A stretch of DNA of 64,000 nt from Flavobacterium subsaxonicum WB 4.1-42 = DSM 21790 (GCF_000422725.1 NZ_KE383909.1:1312806-1376805); one strand, 5' to 3'. Shown: positions 51,880-61,130, numbered from the stretch's first letter. Notes: generated by a model not told the origin, from the sequence alone. Numbers and translations are program-made.

Positions 51880-53907
51880 TTATAACAGGCCGTTATACTT
51901 GCGTATAAACCATTCGGCACTTAATGTAATAGCTACTATAACCAACAGCCACATCCAGTCGATTAGCGGCGATTTTTTAGTGATCTCTTTTTGCAGCGCT
52001 TTGTAGTTTTCGTTTTCCGATAAAAATTTAATCAGCTTATCGGCTGTGTTAGAATAGTACACCGCACCGTTAGTGTTGGCGGCTGTTTGCTGCAAACGTG
52101 CAAGATCGGGGTTTACAAATTGTTTTTCAATTTCAAAATCCAGTACCTCAAAAGAGCCGGCGTAGCTGGTGCCCGATGTACTCTCTTTAACCGTAAAGCT
52201 GTATTGCCCTGCGGCAAGGCCATCCAGGTTAACTTTATACTCGGCATTGCCCTTTAAAAAGTCGAAGGTTTTTGTGGTGTTGTTCTTTTTATTTTTTAGC
52301 TGAATGGTTAGCCTGGCATTTTCATCAAACTCATAATTTTTATTAAAATACTGGGCGGTAATACCTATTACCTCGCCCGAGTTATAAAAACTCTCGTGGT
52401 TTACCACCAACGATTTTCGTTTGGAGTTAGACGCCAAAAACTGTATGGTCTTATCTATAAATACATCAAATTGCTCAAATGATTTGGTGTTAAGATGGCT
52501 CTCTACCCTCCACTTCCAGATGTTCTCGCCAAAAAGGTAGGCACTGCGCGCCGGGCCGGTTTCAGAAAATACCATAAGCGGGCTGCCGGTTTGCACATTG
52601 CGTATGCGCGACTGCAAAAGCGTGTTTACACTGCCCTTTACAGTAATGGTGCCAAACGGGTGCGTAAGCGGCGGAAACTGGCTAAATCCAATATCCTGCG
52701 GTGCAAAAAGGTTAAACTGGCTGTTAAAATCGGCCAGGTAGTCTTCGCTTTGCGATGTCATTTTAAAATCGATACTGCTTTGGTATTGGTTAAGCAGGTT
52801 AAAATCGGTATTAAGGCCGGTAATAATAAACGTGTTTAGGCCGGCATTTTTATTTTGCTCCAACAGCATTTTAAACGATGCATCGGGCTGGTACAAAATA
52901 AGCACGTTATAATCCTGTAACGATTTAACTTCAGACGGCTTAAGTATGGTAACCTTGCGCTGCTGGTTGGTTTCTATGGCACGTTTTAATGCACCAAGAT
53001 CGGGGTGGGTTATGGCCGAAACTATGGCTACTTCGCTGCGTTGGTCGATAACCTCAACTGCAAAATTCTTAATGTTGTTGTATTTGTTTTTTTCGGGTTC
53101 TGATGATGATAGCACTGCCTTATACGTTTGCACGCCTACTTTGGCAGCATCTAACAATAACGAAACCGACTGTGCTTTTTTGTCTTTGCTAAAGGCTACA
53201 TTTTGCTTGTACAGTACAGCATTGCCCTGCATAACGCTAAATACGGCATTTACACTTTTGTTGCCGCTGTATTGTAAAAACACCTCAACGGGAAATTTAT
53301 TTTTAAGGAAAGCGTACTTATTTACATTAACCTGGTTTACCTTTAGGTCGAGTACCGATGTGGTATCGCCCAGCACAACCGGGTAAACGGCCGTGTTTTC
53401 CTGAAAGCTGTAAACGTAATCGTTGCCAATGGTCTGGTTACCATCGGTTAATATTACCACGGGGTAATTGGTGTTTCTGTAAAGCTGTTTTAAGTTTTGG
53501 GCCGCCTGGTCTATGTGCGTTTGCCTGCCTGTAAAATCAGGGACTTTGCCGGCTTCAAAACCATCCGAAAAAGTATACGTCTGCACATCGTACTTATCTT
53601 TCAAAGCCGAATTACCTGCAATTTTTGCCTCGATAATTTTAGCTATACTATCCTGCCCCAGTTCTTTTATAGATAAAGAGTTATCTACCAGTATGGGTAG
53701 TGGCGTTTTAACGGTTTCGAGGTCTTTGCGGGTTACAATTGGGTTTATAAGCAGTATAAAGATGGAAAACAAGGTAACAAAACGCAAAAAGGCCAAAAAG
53801 AAGAACACTTTGCTCTTCTTTTTGGCTTTAAAAAGATATTGGTAAAACGACAATGCCAATGCTGCAATTGCAGATAATAGTAATAATAAAACCGTAGATG
53901 CAGTCAT
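51880..53907 (-). CDS. VWA-like membrane protein (BatA/glutamine-amidotransferase-like family)
   Basis: The 675-residue protein has two N-terminal hydrophobic segments (about 5-25 and 37-62) and a C-terminal one (about 648-665). The region from about 70 to 200 resembles a von Willebrand A fold (PLPILVDNSLSI, VVILTDGNQTIG), with a DxS-type metal motif. A second alpha/beta domain spans about 290-400 (VAIVSAITHPDLG, YNVLILYQPD), then an Ig-like domain (about 510-620). It is anchored in the inner membrane with most domains in the periplasm. Function is unknown. fabG lies 33 bases upstream and may share the transcript. Confidence 0.72.
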   Translation of the reverse strand: MTASTVLLLLLSAIAALALSFYQYLFKAKKKSKVFFFLAFLRFVTLFSIFILLINPIVTRKDLETVKTPLPILVDNSLSIKELGQDSIAKIIEAKIAGNSALKDKYDVQTYTFSDGFEAGKVPDFTGRQTHIDQAAQNLKQLYRNTNYPVVILTDGNQTIGNDYVYSFQENTAVYPVVLGDTTSVLDLKVNQVNVNKYAFLKNKFPVEVFLQYSGNKSVNAVFSVMQGNAVLYKQNVAFSKDKKAQSVSLLLDAAKVGVQTYKAVLSSSEPEKNKYNNIKNFAVEVIDQRSEVAIVSAITHPDLGALKRAIETNQQRKVTILKPSEVKSLQDYNVLILYQPDASFKMLLEQNKNAGLNTFIITGLNTDFNLLNQYQSSIDFKMTSQSEDYLADFNSQFNLFAPQDIGFSQFPPLTHPFGTITVKGSVNTLLQSRIRNVQTGSPLMVFSETGPARSAYLFGENIWKWRVESHLNTKSFEQFDVFIDKTIQFLASNSKRKSLVVNHESFYNSGEVIGITAQYFNKNYEFDENARLTIQLKNKKNNTTKTFDFLKGNAEYKVNLDGLAAGQYSFTVKESTSGTSYAGSFEVLDFEIEKQFVNPDLARLQQTAANTNGAVYYSNTADKLIKFLSENENYKALQKEITKKSPLIDWMWLLVIVAITLSAEWFIRKYNGLL

Positions 53908-53940
53908 TAGCTAATTGTTATTCCAAAAAAATTAATAATA

Positions 53941-54687
53941 TTATGTAAGCATTCCGCCGTCTACATTAAGGGTCTGGCCTGTAATGTAAGCCGACATATC
54001 TGACGCTAAAAATACGCATGCATTGGCAACATCCTCCGGAGAACCGCCTCTTTTTAACGGAATGTTCTCTCTCCAGCCTTTAACCACCTCTTCAGATAGT
54101 TTGCCGGTCATTTCGGTTTCGATAAAGCCCGGTGCAATAGCGTTGCATCGAATGTTACGCGAACCCAACTCCAGTGCTATAGATTTTGTAAAACCAATCA
54201 TACCTGCTTTAGAAGCCGCATAGTTACTCTGGCCTGCATTACCTTTAACACCCACTACAGAGCTCATGTTTATAATAGAGCCTTTGCGCTGCTTAAGCAT
54301 TGTTTTTTGTACTGCCTTTGTCATGTTAAAAACCGACTTAAGGTTAACCTCTATAACGGTATCAAAATCAGCCTCAGAGATGCGCATTAGCAGGTTGTCT
54401 TTAGTAATACCTGCGTTGTTTATTAAAATATCTATAGACCCAAAAGTGGCCAGTACATCATCTGCAAGTTTTTGCGCCTCGTTAAAATCGGCGGCGTTGC
54501 TCTGGTAACCTTTTGCGGTAACACCATAAGCAGTAAGTTCTTCTTCTAAGGCTTTGGCAGCCTCTGCCGATGCGCTGTAAGTAAACGCAACATTAGCACC
54601 CTGCTGGGCAAACACTAAGGCTATACCACGGCCAATACCCCTGCTTGCGCCGGTAATTATTGCCGTTTTTCCTTCTAATAATTTCAT
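53941..54687 (-). CDS. fabG: 3-oxoacyl-[acyl-carrier-protein] reductase
   Basis: The ATG at 54687 gives 248 residues, the normal length; an upstream frame start adds an unrelated stretch. It has TGASRGIGRG, NNAGITKDNLLMR, the catalytic Ser in INMSSVVG and YAASKAG (YxxxK), and ends YITGQTLNVDGGM. The pattern NNAGITKDNLLMRM-like and SNYAASKAGMIGFTKS is the FabG type rather than a general SDR. It reduces 3-oxoacyl-ACP with NADPH in fatty acid synthesis. Confidence 0.93.
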   Translation of the reverse strand: MKLLEGKTAIITGASRGIGRGIALVFAQQGANVAFTYSASAEAAKALEEELTAYGVTAKGYQSNAADFNEAQKLADDVLATFGSIDILINNAGITKDNLLMRISEADFDTVIEVNLKSVFNMTKAVQKTMLKQRKGSIINMSSVVGVKGNAGQSNYAASKAGMIGFTKSIALELGSRNIRCNAIAPGFIETEMTGKLSEEVVKGWRENIPLKRGGSPEDVANACVFLASDMSAYITGQTLNVDGGMLT

Positions 54688-54710
54688 AGGTTCGATTTGT
54701 TTTATATAAG

Positions 54711-54739
54711 AAAGCCACAAATATAATAAATGTGGCTTT
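54711..54739 (-). terminator. Terminator of the Ter operon
   Basis: AAAGCCACA and TGTGGCTTT form a 9-bp stem with an 11-base loop right after the terC stop, separating the Ter operon from fabG. Confidence 0.7.
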
Positions 54740-54748
54740 ATTTATTGC

Positions 54749-55735
54749 TTAGGCTTCTTCCTTTTCAGGAAATACCACCGATGCCAGTACCGATAGTACC
54801 AATACAGCGCCCACCACTATTAACGAGGTAATAGACTCTATGTGGTAAATTGGCGATATAACCATTTTTACACCTATAAAAGACAGGATAATTGCCAGAC
54901 CGTATTTTAGCTTGCTGAACAGGTGTATAAAGTTGGCCAGTAAAAAGTACAATGCCCTTAAACCCAATATGGCAAAAATGTTTGAGGTATACAGTATAAA
55001 CGGATCATCTGGCGCTATGGCGAAGATAGCCGGGATTGAATCTACCGCGAATAAAAGGTCTGTAAATTCTATAACACCTACTACTACAAGCAATGGTGTT
55101 GCCAGTTTTTTACCATTCTCTATGGTAAAAAATTTATCGTTGTCGTAGTTTTTGCTTACGTTAAAAAACTTGTGCACTACCCTTGCACCCGGACTTTTAT
55201 TAAAGTCTTTATTCTCATCGTCGTCGTCTTCGGCAAAAGCCGATTTAATACCCGCATAAATAAGAAAGATACCAAACAGGGTAAGTATAACATTTACTTT
55301 AAGGTTGTAACCAAAGGCTTCAAACTCCGGTAGGTAGGTAAGCTTAATAAGCCCTACCCCACTAAATATAAATACCGCCCTAAGCACCAGTGCCCCTATA
55401 ATACCCCAAAACAGCACTTTATGGTGGTTTTCTTTAGGTACGTTAAAAAACCCAAACACCAGTATAAACACAAAAAGGTTATCTACAGAGAGGGCTTTTT
55501 CTATCCAGTAGGCACTCTGGAACTGGGAGAATTTTTCTACCCCGGCATAGTAGTACACCACGCCGCTAAAGGCCATAGAAAGGCTTATCCATACAAGCGA
55601 CCACGTTATGGCCTCTTTATTGGTAACCACATGGCTGCCTTTGTTAAAAACGCCAAGGTCTAAAAGCAGCATTATTAGTACCACTATGGCAAAAATGCCT
55701 ATTAAACCAGGATGACTTATTAAGTTATTATCCAC
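54749..55735 (-). CDS. terC: TerC family membrane protein
   Basis: The start is a GTG at 55735; there is no ATG at the right place, giving 328 residues. About nine membrane segments are seen. The two acidic TM motifs of the family are present: EKALSVDNLFVF and FTDLLFAVDSIPA. A cytoplasmic loop between has the acidic run AEDDDDENKDFN. TerC/Alx proteins export or handle Mn2+ and other metals and are the membrane part of Ter stress systems. It is the last gene of the nine-gene operon, 56 bases after a TerD gene. Confidence 0.92.
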   Translation of the reverse strand: MDNNLISHPGLIGIFAIVVLIMLLLDLGVFNKGSHVVTNKEAITWSLVWISLSMAFSGVVYYYAGVEKFSQFQSAYWIEKALSVDNLFVFILVFGFFNVPKENHHKVLFWGIIGALVLRAVFIFSGVGLIKLTYLPEFEAFGYNLKVNVILTLFGIFLIYAGIKSAFAEDDDDENKDFNKSPGARVVHKFFNVSKNYDNDKFFTIENGKKLATPLLVVVGVIEFTDLLFAVDSIPAIFAIAPDDPFILYTSNIFAILGLRALYFLLANFIHLFSKLKYGLAIILSFIGVKMVISPIYHIESITSLIVVGAVLVLSVLASVVFPEKEEA

Positions 55736-55791
55736 TTATATTTTTTTATTGATTATTAATTTGCGTTGTTTATTGGTAAGCTAATTAATTT

Positions 55792-56454
55792 TTAAAGATA
55801 CGATTTTACAATGCGCTGCACTGTCTGGCCTAAAAAAGTATCTTCGGTAGGGTCGCCAATGGCACTAAATTTCCATTCGCCATCCCTTTTGTACAGTTTG
55901 CCCATTATTATAGAGCGTTTGCCGGCGTATTGCCCTTCGGCAGAAACATTATACGATGCAAATTCTGATACCACCTTTGTAGGCGTACCCTCGTACATTC
56001 TAATTTTAGAATACGGTATCTGAGAAAAATCTTCTTTACCGGCATTGTTTAAAAAGAAAAATATCTGTGTAACGTTAGCATTTATGCGTGCAAGGTCTAC
56101 CGTAATAATTTCGTTATCCAGGCCATCATCGCCACCGGTATCTCCGGCAAGGTCGTCTCCGGTATGTTTCATAGCGCCATCTGTAGTTAGCAGCTTGCCT
56201 TTCTGGAGGCCGAATTGCTTAAGCACTTCTTCGCGGTACAGCGGCGAGTATAAATGATCGGTTATTTTGTCCTGGTCGTTTACCAATATACAGCTAAGAT
56301 CCAGGTCGATGCTTTGCACTTTTTTGCTAAGCCCTAAAAAGCCGCTTTTAGTTTCTATAGCGCCCCAGTTAACACCCACGCAAAAATTGGTAAGGCTTTC
56401 GCCCGATGATTTTTTAAGGTCTATTTTTTGGCCTTTGGTTAAGTTAATTGCCAT
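55792..56454 (-). CDS. TerD family protein, type A (copy 2)
   Basis: The 220-residue protein starts MAINLTKGQKIDLKK and carries NFCVGVNWGAIE, the mark of the longer TerD subtype in this operon. The Ca2+-binding acidic motif is HTGDDLAGDTGGDDGLDNE. The last third has GEWKFSAIGDP. TerD proteins are calcium-binding cytoplasmic beta-sandwich proteins that form complexes with TerB/TerC in stress response. It pairs with the type B TerD gene 21 bases upstream. Confidence 0.93.
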   Translation of the reverse strand: MAINLTKGQKIDLKKSSGESLTNFCVGVNWGAIETKSGFLGLSKKVQSIDLDLSCILVNDQDKITDHLYSPLYREEVLKQFGLQKGKLLTTDGAMKHTGDDLAGDTGGDDGLDNEIITVDLARINANVTQIFFFLNNAGKEDFSQIPYSKIRMYEGTPTKVVSEFASYNVSAEGQYAGKRSIIMGKLYKRDGEWKFSAIGDPTEDTFLGQTVQRIVKSYL

Positions 56455-56475
56455 AATTGATTGCTGTTGTTAGTA

Positions 56476-57030
56476 CTAATTATACTTATTTAAAAAATCC
56501 TGAAGCCCGCCTTTTAATCCGGAGCCTACTGCCTCAAATTTCCACTCATTGTTTCGTTTGTACAGCCTGCCAAACTCTACAGCAGTTTCTATCGAAAAAT
56601 CTTCGTCCAACTCATACTTAACCAACTCGGTATTGTTGGCACCATCTACAATACGGATGAACGAATTGCGAATCTGCCCAAAGTTCTGCCTTCTTTCTGC
56701 CGCCTGGTGTATGGTAGCCACAAAAGTAATCTCGGCTACATCGCTGCTAATTTTAGACAGGTCTATTACAATCTTTTCATCATCGCCGTCACCTTCGCCG
56801 GTAAGGCTGTCGCCACTGTGGGTAACAGCACCATCGGGCGTGCTAAGGTTGTTATAAAAAATAAAGTGGCTATCGCTAACCAGTTTACCGTTGGCACCTA
56901 ATACAAATACCGATGCATCAAGGTCGAACGCCTCGCCGGTATTGCTTGCGTTAGTATCCCAACCTAAGCCTACCGTAAATTTTGGCGCGGCTATGCTTTG
57001 CCTCTGACCTTTTTCTAAATTTATTGCCAT
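56476..57030 (-). CDS. TerD family protein, type B (copy 2)
   Basis: This 184-residue TerD starts MAINLEKGQRQSIAAPKFTV, with GLGWDTNAS, FDLDASVFVLG, HSGDSLTGEGDGDDEKI and RLYKRNNEWKFEAVG. The acidic residues of the two Ca2+ sites are intact. It is the standard-length TerD/TerE form. The next gene in the operon is the type A copy. Its closest relative is the TerD at 59747-60301 in the same operon. Confidence 0.95.
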   Translation of the reverse strand: MAINLEKGQRQSIAAPKFTVGLGWDTNASNTGEAFDLDASVFVLGANGKLVSDSHFIFYNNLSTPDGAVTHSGDSLTGEGDGDDEKIVIDLSKISSDVAEITFVATIHQAAERRQNFGQIRNSFIRIVDGANNTELVKYELDEDFSIETAVEFGRLYKRNNEWKFEAVGSGLKGGLQDFLNKYN

Positions 57031-57033
57031 TGT

Positions 57034-58008
57034 TTATTTTGAATTGATGTTTATGTTTAACATTGCCCTTAAAATGTTGGTTTGTTCGTCTACATTTTGC
57101 AGCTCTTCTAAAAAATCTACCCCCGATATTTTATCAAGGTAGGCAGCCAGTACGCTAAGCACATCATTGGGCATTGATGTTTTTATGGTAGCCAGTTTTT
57201 CTTTAAGTTGCTCGTTCTTTAACTTCATATCCAGTATTATGCCGCCTTTGTTCGACTGGTTTTTAGACAGGTCGATGGTTTTGGCAGCCTCATCATCTAA
57301 CAGGTAAAACGCCTTTTGATTGTTTACAAACACAAAACGGTCGTTGCTGTCTACAAACTCGTACACCTCGGCATACTGTTTATCGCAGCAAAGCCCACAG
57401 GCAAACTTTATCCTGAAATTTAATATGTTAAGCCTGCCAAGCAATTTACGCTCTATAACGGCATTGCTGCCCGCGTACACCTTTTTATCGGTGCCCTGTG
57501 TTAGCGTGGCAAACTGCTGCGTGCCTATTTCGCGGTAAAACTCCTGCCCCATCTGGGTGGAGAACGCCAGGATGTCTCCCCAGCTTATAATCCCCGCCCT
57601 GTTATCGGACAGCAGGTTGTACAGCTCTTTTAACTTAGCCGACACCTCCTGTGCCTGCCTGCGCGCGGCCGATGTAAAGTTGCGGCCTTCGGTTTCTTTT
57701 TCCAGTTTTTTGATAAGATCATCGTTAATATAGATCTCATCTGAAATTAAAAGGTACTGCTGCTCTTTGGCTTTTTTAAGCTTTTGAAACAAATCGATAA
57801 GGCTGCTGGTGTATTGTACATGAAACAGCTCCAGCTTGTTAACATCTAACGTTTTGTTAGATGCAAACAAATTATGGATAACCTTGGTACGAACAAATAC
57901 GGCAAAGAGGTCTTTATGGTTAAAAAAGTTAGACAACATTTTTACCACCAGTAATTTCTTCTCGCTATCCCCTATAACCTGGGCATGTATTTCTTCTTCT
58001 TCCAGCAT
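57034..58008 (-). CDS. Unknown Ter-operon protein (324 aa, CxxCC motif)
   Basis: I do not recognise this protein. It begins with an acidic stretch (MLEEEEIHAQ). A mainly helical N-terminal half follows (LSNFFNHKDLFAVFV, LIDLFQKLKKAKEQQ, coiled region about 100-135). The middle (about 140-250) has GIISWGDILAFSTQMG, KLLGRLNILNFRIKFACGLCCDKQY (Cys at 204, 207, 208) and alternating strands. A helical C-terminus closes it. No signal peptide or TM segment is present. It is 3 bases from TerD and 16 bases from TelA, so it is an integral part of the Ter operon and may be a partner of TelA. Confidence 0.8.
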   Translation of the reverse strand: MLEEEEIHAQVIGDSEKKLLVVKMLSNFFNHKDLFAVFVRTKVIHNLFASNKTLDVNKLELFHVQYTSSLIDLFQKLKKAKEQQYLLISDEIYINDDLIKKLEKETEGRNFTSAARRQAQEVSAKLKELYNLLSDNRAGIISWGDILAFSTQMGQEFYREIGTQQFATLTQGTDKKVYAGSNAVIERKLLGRLNILNFRIKFACGLCCDKQYAEVYEFVDSNDRFVFVNNQKAFYLLDDEAAKTIDLSKNQSNKGGIILDMKLKNEQLKEKLATIKTSMPNDVLSVLAAYLDKISGVDFLEELQNVDEQTNILRAMLNININSK

Positions 58009-58024
58009 TTATTGTTTGCCTCCC

Positions 58025-59125
58025 TTAACTAATTACGCCTTTTTTAAGCTCGGCTTCAAGGCTTTGTAAACCGGCATCGAGCTCGCGCCTGCTTTGTGCG
58101 CCCTGCTCGTGTATTTGTTTAACCTCGCTAAGTGTATCTATAAGCGACCTTGTGGTTGTTCTTAGCGTATCTAAAGACACCACCGTTTTTTCGTTCTCTT
58201 TTGCTACCTCTATACTGTTTTGCTTCAGCATTTCGGCATTTTTCTGAAGGATGGTATTGGTGGTTTCGCTTACCTTTTTCTGAACTTCGATATGCTGTTT
58301 TTGCCTTTGCAGTGCCACGGCAAGCGTTAGCTGGTTTTTCCAGACCGGCATGGTAGTGGTTAGTATAGTCTGCGCTTTCTCGGCAATAGAGGTGTTGTTG
58401 TTTTGCACCACCCTTATTTGCGCTAAAGATTGCAGCAATATAAAACGGACTATCTTCATATCGGCCAGCCTTTTATCCAGGCGGGTAACAAAATTTCTTT
58501 TGTCAGATATCTGGTAATCCTGGTAGTTGGCAGGGTTGCCCTCCATAACGGCAAGCTCTTCGCTAAGTTCTTTAAACTTAAGCTGGCCCGCTATAATGTA
58601 TTTTTCAAGCTCTTTAATAAGGCCTACGTTGCTATCAAACATGGTTTGTAGCGCCGTGTTGTCTTTAACCGAATTAATCATTCCGGCCTTTACCTTATTG
58701 CTTATCCTGTCTACATTAGCCGTAATCTTATCGTACTTCTGAAAAAGTTTCTGCACATCTACCACCAGTTTGTTAAGCAACGGTATGCCCGAAAGGAATC
58801 TTTGGAAAGCGTTTTTGTTAAGTTCGTCTACATCTATGTAGTTAAGCTCGCCTAAAAGCTCGTTTATAAGGTTGCCCACATCGCCACCCTGCTGCGTTCT
58901 TACATTGGTAAGAAACGTATCGCTCTGCTTGGCAATGTTGTTTTGTATCTCGGCACCAAAGTTAAGTATCGAGTTAACATCGGTTTCAGATAACTGATTG
59001 GATATCGACTGGTACTGTACGGCATCTGCCTCGGTTATATTGGCCAGGTTTACATTGCCCTCTTTATCTATAGGGGCAAGCGTTACGCCCGGGGTGGGAG
59101 TTACGGGGTTGATATTGTTTTCCAT
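58025..59125 (-). CDS. telA: TelA/KlaA family toxic anion resistance protein
   Basis: The 366-residue protein has the family body from about 70 on: NSILNFGAEIQNNIAKQSD, GDVGNLINELLGELNYID, PLLNKLVVDVQKLFQKYDKI, MINSVKDN, QYIIAGQ-type helix (LEKYIIAGQLKFKEL) and WKNQLTLAVALQRQKQ. It is helical throughout with no TM segment. TelA proteins accompany Ter proteins and are linked to tellurite and other stress resistance; the mechanism is unknown. The gene is 8 bases after a TerD gene. Confidence 0.93.
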   Translation of the reverse strand: MENNINPVTPTPGVTLAPIDKEGNVNLANITEADAVQYQSISNQLSETDVNSILNFGAEIQNNIAKQSDTFLTNVRTQQGGDVGNLINELLGELNYIDVDELNKNAFQRFLSGIPLLNKLVVDVQKLFQKYDKITANVDRISNKVKAGMINSVKDNTALQTMFDSNVGLIKELEKYIIAGQLKFKELSEELAVMEGNPANYQDYQISDKRNFVTRLDKRLADMKIVRFILLQSLAQIRVVQNNNTSIAEKAQTILTTTMPVWKNQLTLAVALQRQKQHIEVQKKVSETTNTILQKNAEMLKQNSIEVAKENEKTVVSLDTLRTTTRSLIDTLSEVKQIHEQGAQSRRELDAGLQSLEAELKKGVIS

Positions 59126-59133
59126 AATAATGC

Positions 59134-59742
59134 CTATAGGAAGTTTTGCTGAATTGTTTTGATAGTCTCCTCCAGTTTCCTGTCGGTTGTTGGGTTGCCG
59201 ATGGCGTTAAATTTCCACTCGCCATTTTTTTTGTAAAATACGCCAAGCACCATAGATACTGCGCCTTCAAAAGCCTTTTCGTTAGCAATGTCGTATTTGG
59301 CAAACACCTCGGTTACGCGGGTTGGCGTGCCTTCGTAAATTCTTATCGATGCAAACGGAATATCTTTAAAATCCTGGCCACGGAAGCTGTTTATAAAAAA
59401 CGCTACGTAGTTGGTTTTAGGGTTAAGCTTAGAAAAATCTACGGTAATAACCTCGTTATCCAGTCCGTCATCTCCGTTAAGGTCGCCCGTAAGGTCGTCT
59501 CCGCTGTGGCGGATGGCCTGGTCATTACTCTTTAGCTGGCGAAAGCTTACCGTGTCTATATTGGTCTTGTTCTCGTCGTAAATGGCACAGCTGGCATCAA
59601 GGTCTACCGGTTCTTTTTTGGTACCAAAAAAGCCTTTTTTCTCTATAGCGCCCCAGTTAACACCTACGCAAATATTTAATAATTTGGCTCCGCTGCTTTT
59701 TTCAAGGCTTATGCGCTGCCCTTTTTGTAAATTAATTGCCAT
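59134..59742 (-). CDS. TerD family protein, type A (copy 1)
   Basis: The 202-residue protein begins MAINLQKGQRISLEKSSG and shows ICVGVNWGAIEKKGFF, HSGDDLTGDLNGDDGLDNE and GEWKFNAIGNP. It is the same subtype as 55792-56454, shorter by a loop. The acidic calcium-site residues are kept. It lies 4 bases after the type B TerD and 8 bases before telA. Confidence 0.94.
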   Translation of the reverse strand: MAINLQKGQRISLEKSSGAKLLNICVGVNWGAIEKKGFFGTKKEPVDLDASCAIYDENKTNIDTVSFRQLKSNDQAIRHSGDDLTGDLNGDDGLDNEVITVDFSKLNPKTNYVAFFINSFRGQDFKDIPFASIRIYEGTPTRVTEVFAKYDIANEKAFEGAVSMVLGVFYKKNGEWKFNAIGNPTTDRKLEETIKTIQQNFL

Positions 59743-59746
59743 GATG

Positions 59747-60301
59747 TTAGTTGTATTTGTTTAAATATTCTTGTAAACCACCGCGTTGGCCTGCGCCCAC
59801 GGCTTCAAATTTCCACTCGTTGTTTCTTTTATAGATCCTGCCAAACTCTACGGCGGTTTCTATACTAAAGTCTTCTTCAAGCTCGTATTTTACAAGCTCG
59901 CTGTTGTTGGCGGCATCTATAATGCGCACAAAAGAGTTACGCACCTGGCCAAAGTTTTGCTTGCGGGCATCGGCATCGTGTATGGTTACCACAATGCAAA
60001 GCTCTGTAACCCTTGGGTCTATTTTGCTTAGGTCTACGTGTATTTGCTCGTCATCGCCATCGCCATCTCCGGTAAGGTTATCGCCGGTGTGCTCTACAGC
60101 TTCATCGGGCGATTTGGTGTTATTATAGAATACAAAAAATTCATCGGCAAGGAGTTTTTTATTCTCTCCCATAATAAATACCGATGCATCAAGGTCGAAC
60201 GCAGATCCTGTTGAAGATGCATTAACATCCCAACCAAGGCCAATTGTAAATTTTGGCGCATTAAGCGTTTCGCGCTGACCCTTCTGTAAATTGATAGCCA
60301 T
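59747..60301 (-). CDS. TerD family protein, type B (copy 1)
   Basis: The 184-residue protein has MAINLQKGQRETLNAPKFTI, GLGWDVNAS, FDLDASVFIMG, HTGDNLTGDGDGDDEQI and RIYKRNNEWKFEAVG. It is highly similar to 56476-57030 over its whole length. Its first 41 bases overlap the end of the phosphoribosyltransferase gene in another frame, so translation is probably coupled to that gene. Confidence 0.95.
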   Translation of the reverse strand: MAINLQKGQRETLNAPKFTIGLGWDVNASSTGSAFDLDASVFIMGENKKLLADEFFVFYNNTKSPDEAVEHTGDNLTGDGDGDDEQIHVDLSKIDPRVTELCIVVTIHDADARKQNFGQVRNSFVRIIDAANNSELVKYELEEDFSIETAVEFGRIYKRNNEWKFEAVGAGQRGGLQEYLNKYN

Positions 60302-61130
60302 AATTATTTGTTTTTATATTGGTTAAACTTTTATTTATATACTCCAGGTTATCTCTGTAGTCGTTTATCGTATGATAATTGTTGCTTACGGCAAGCCTAA
60401 AAAGCTCTTGTTGCCTATTAGTCGCTACTTGTGCCAAAAGTGTTACAAGATCCTGGTGGTCTAATTTTAAAATATATTTTACGGTGCGGGTGTTAAACAC
60501 AAAAGAGGCACCGTTAATAATGTGGCTAAGGCTCTCTACATCCTTAACATAAAAGTAGTTATAATAATTTTCTATGTTGGGGTGTATGTCTTTATTTATA
60601 AGTTCGGCAAAATAAATAAAAACAAACTGGCCCTGCACCCCATGCTGATCGAGTATTTTTTTTACGATATGCTCGTGGCTGCCGGTAATTTTAATATCGT
60701 CCATAAACAGGCACAGCTTGTTGCTTATGTAATTGCTGTCTATATAGTAGGTATCGTTGGCAATAAGCTTAACACGGTCGTTAAAATCAAGGTTGCCATA
60801 ATCTGTAGTATAGGTTTGGTTACGGTATATTTTAGATTCGGCCAACGCCTTTTTGTTGTGGGTGTACAAAAACTCGTTCATCCGGGCCTTAAAATGAAAG
60901 CTCAAATAGTTAGAGGCCGTGGGTATGGCAAGGTACGGACTTGGCAATATAACAATTTCGTCGTGCGCTAAAATCAGCGCCTCGTGCTTTTGTATAAAGC
61001 CCTCAAACAGCTCGTTGGCAAATTTTTCGGCAAGCGCATCATCGCCAAATTTAAACTTGCTGTATTCTGCTTCAGAGAAAGGGCAGTTATTCTTGTCGGT
61101 AATTTTATGCAGGCTGTAAGTTAGGTTCAT
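60261..61130 (-). CDS. Phosphoribosyltransferase family protein of the Ter system
   Basis: The 289-residue protein contains the PRPP-binding loop CLFMDDIKITGSHEH (D144, D145, T149, G150), the type I PRTase hallmark. The N-terminal part has VILPSPYLAIPTASNYLS, and a late helical region precedes the end. Ter-linked PRTases have been predicted to help make a nucleoside-like metabolite. It overlaps the HAD gene by 26 bases and the TerD gene by 41 bases. The substrate base is unknown. Confidence 0.85.
   Translation of the reverse strand: MNLTYSLHKITDKNNCPFSEAEYSKFKFGDDALAEKFANELFEGFIQKHEALILAHDEIVILPSPYLAIPTASNYLSFHFKARMNEFLYTHNKKALAESKIYRNQTYTTDYGNLDFNDRVKLIANDTYYIDSNYISNKLCLFMDDIKITGSHEHIVKKILDQHGVQGQFVFIYFAELINKDIHPNIENYYNYFYVKDVESLSHIINGASFVFNTRTVKYILKLDHQDLVTLLAQVATNRQQELFRLAVSNNYHTINDYRDNLEYINKSLTNIKTNNYGYQFTEGSARNA

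Noticed and set aside
51804..51920. Longer N-terminus of the META lipoprotein
   Set aside because: The extension runs into the 3' end of the VWA-type gene and destroys the lipoprotein signal that begins at 51803.
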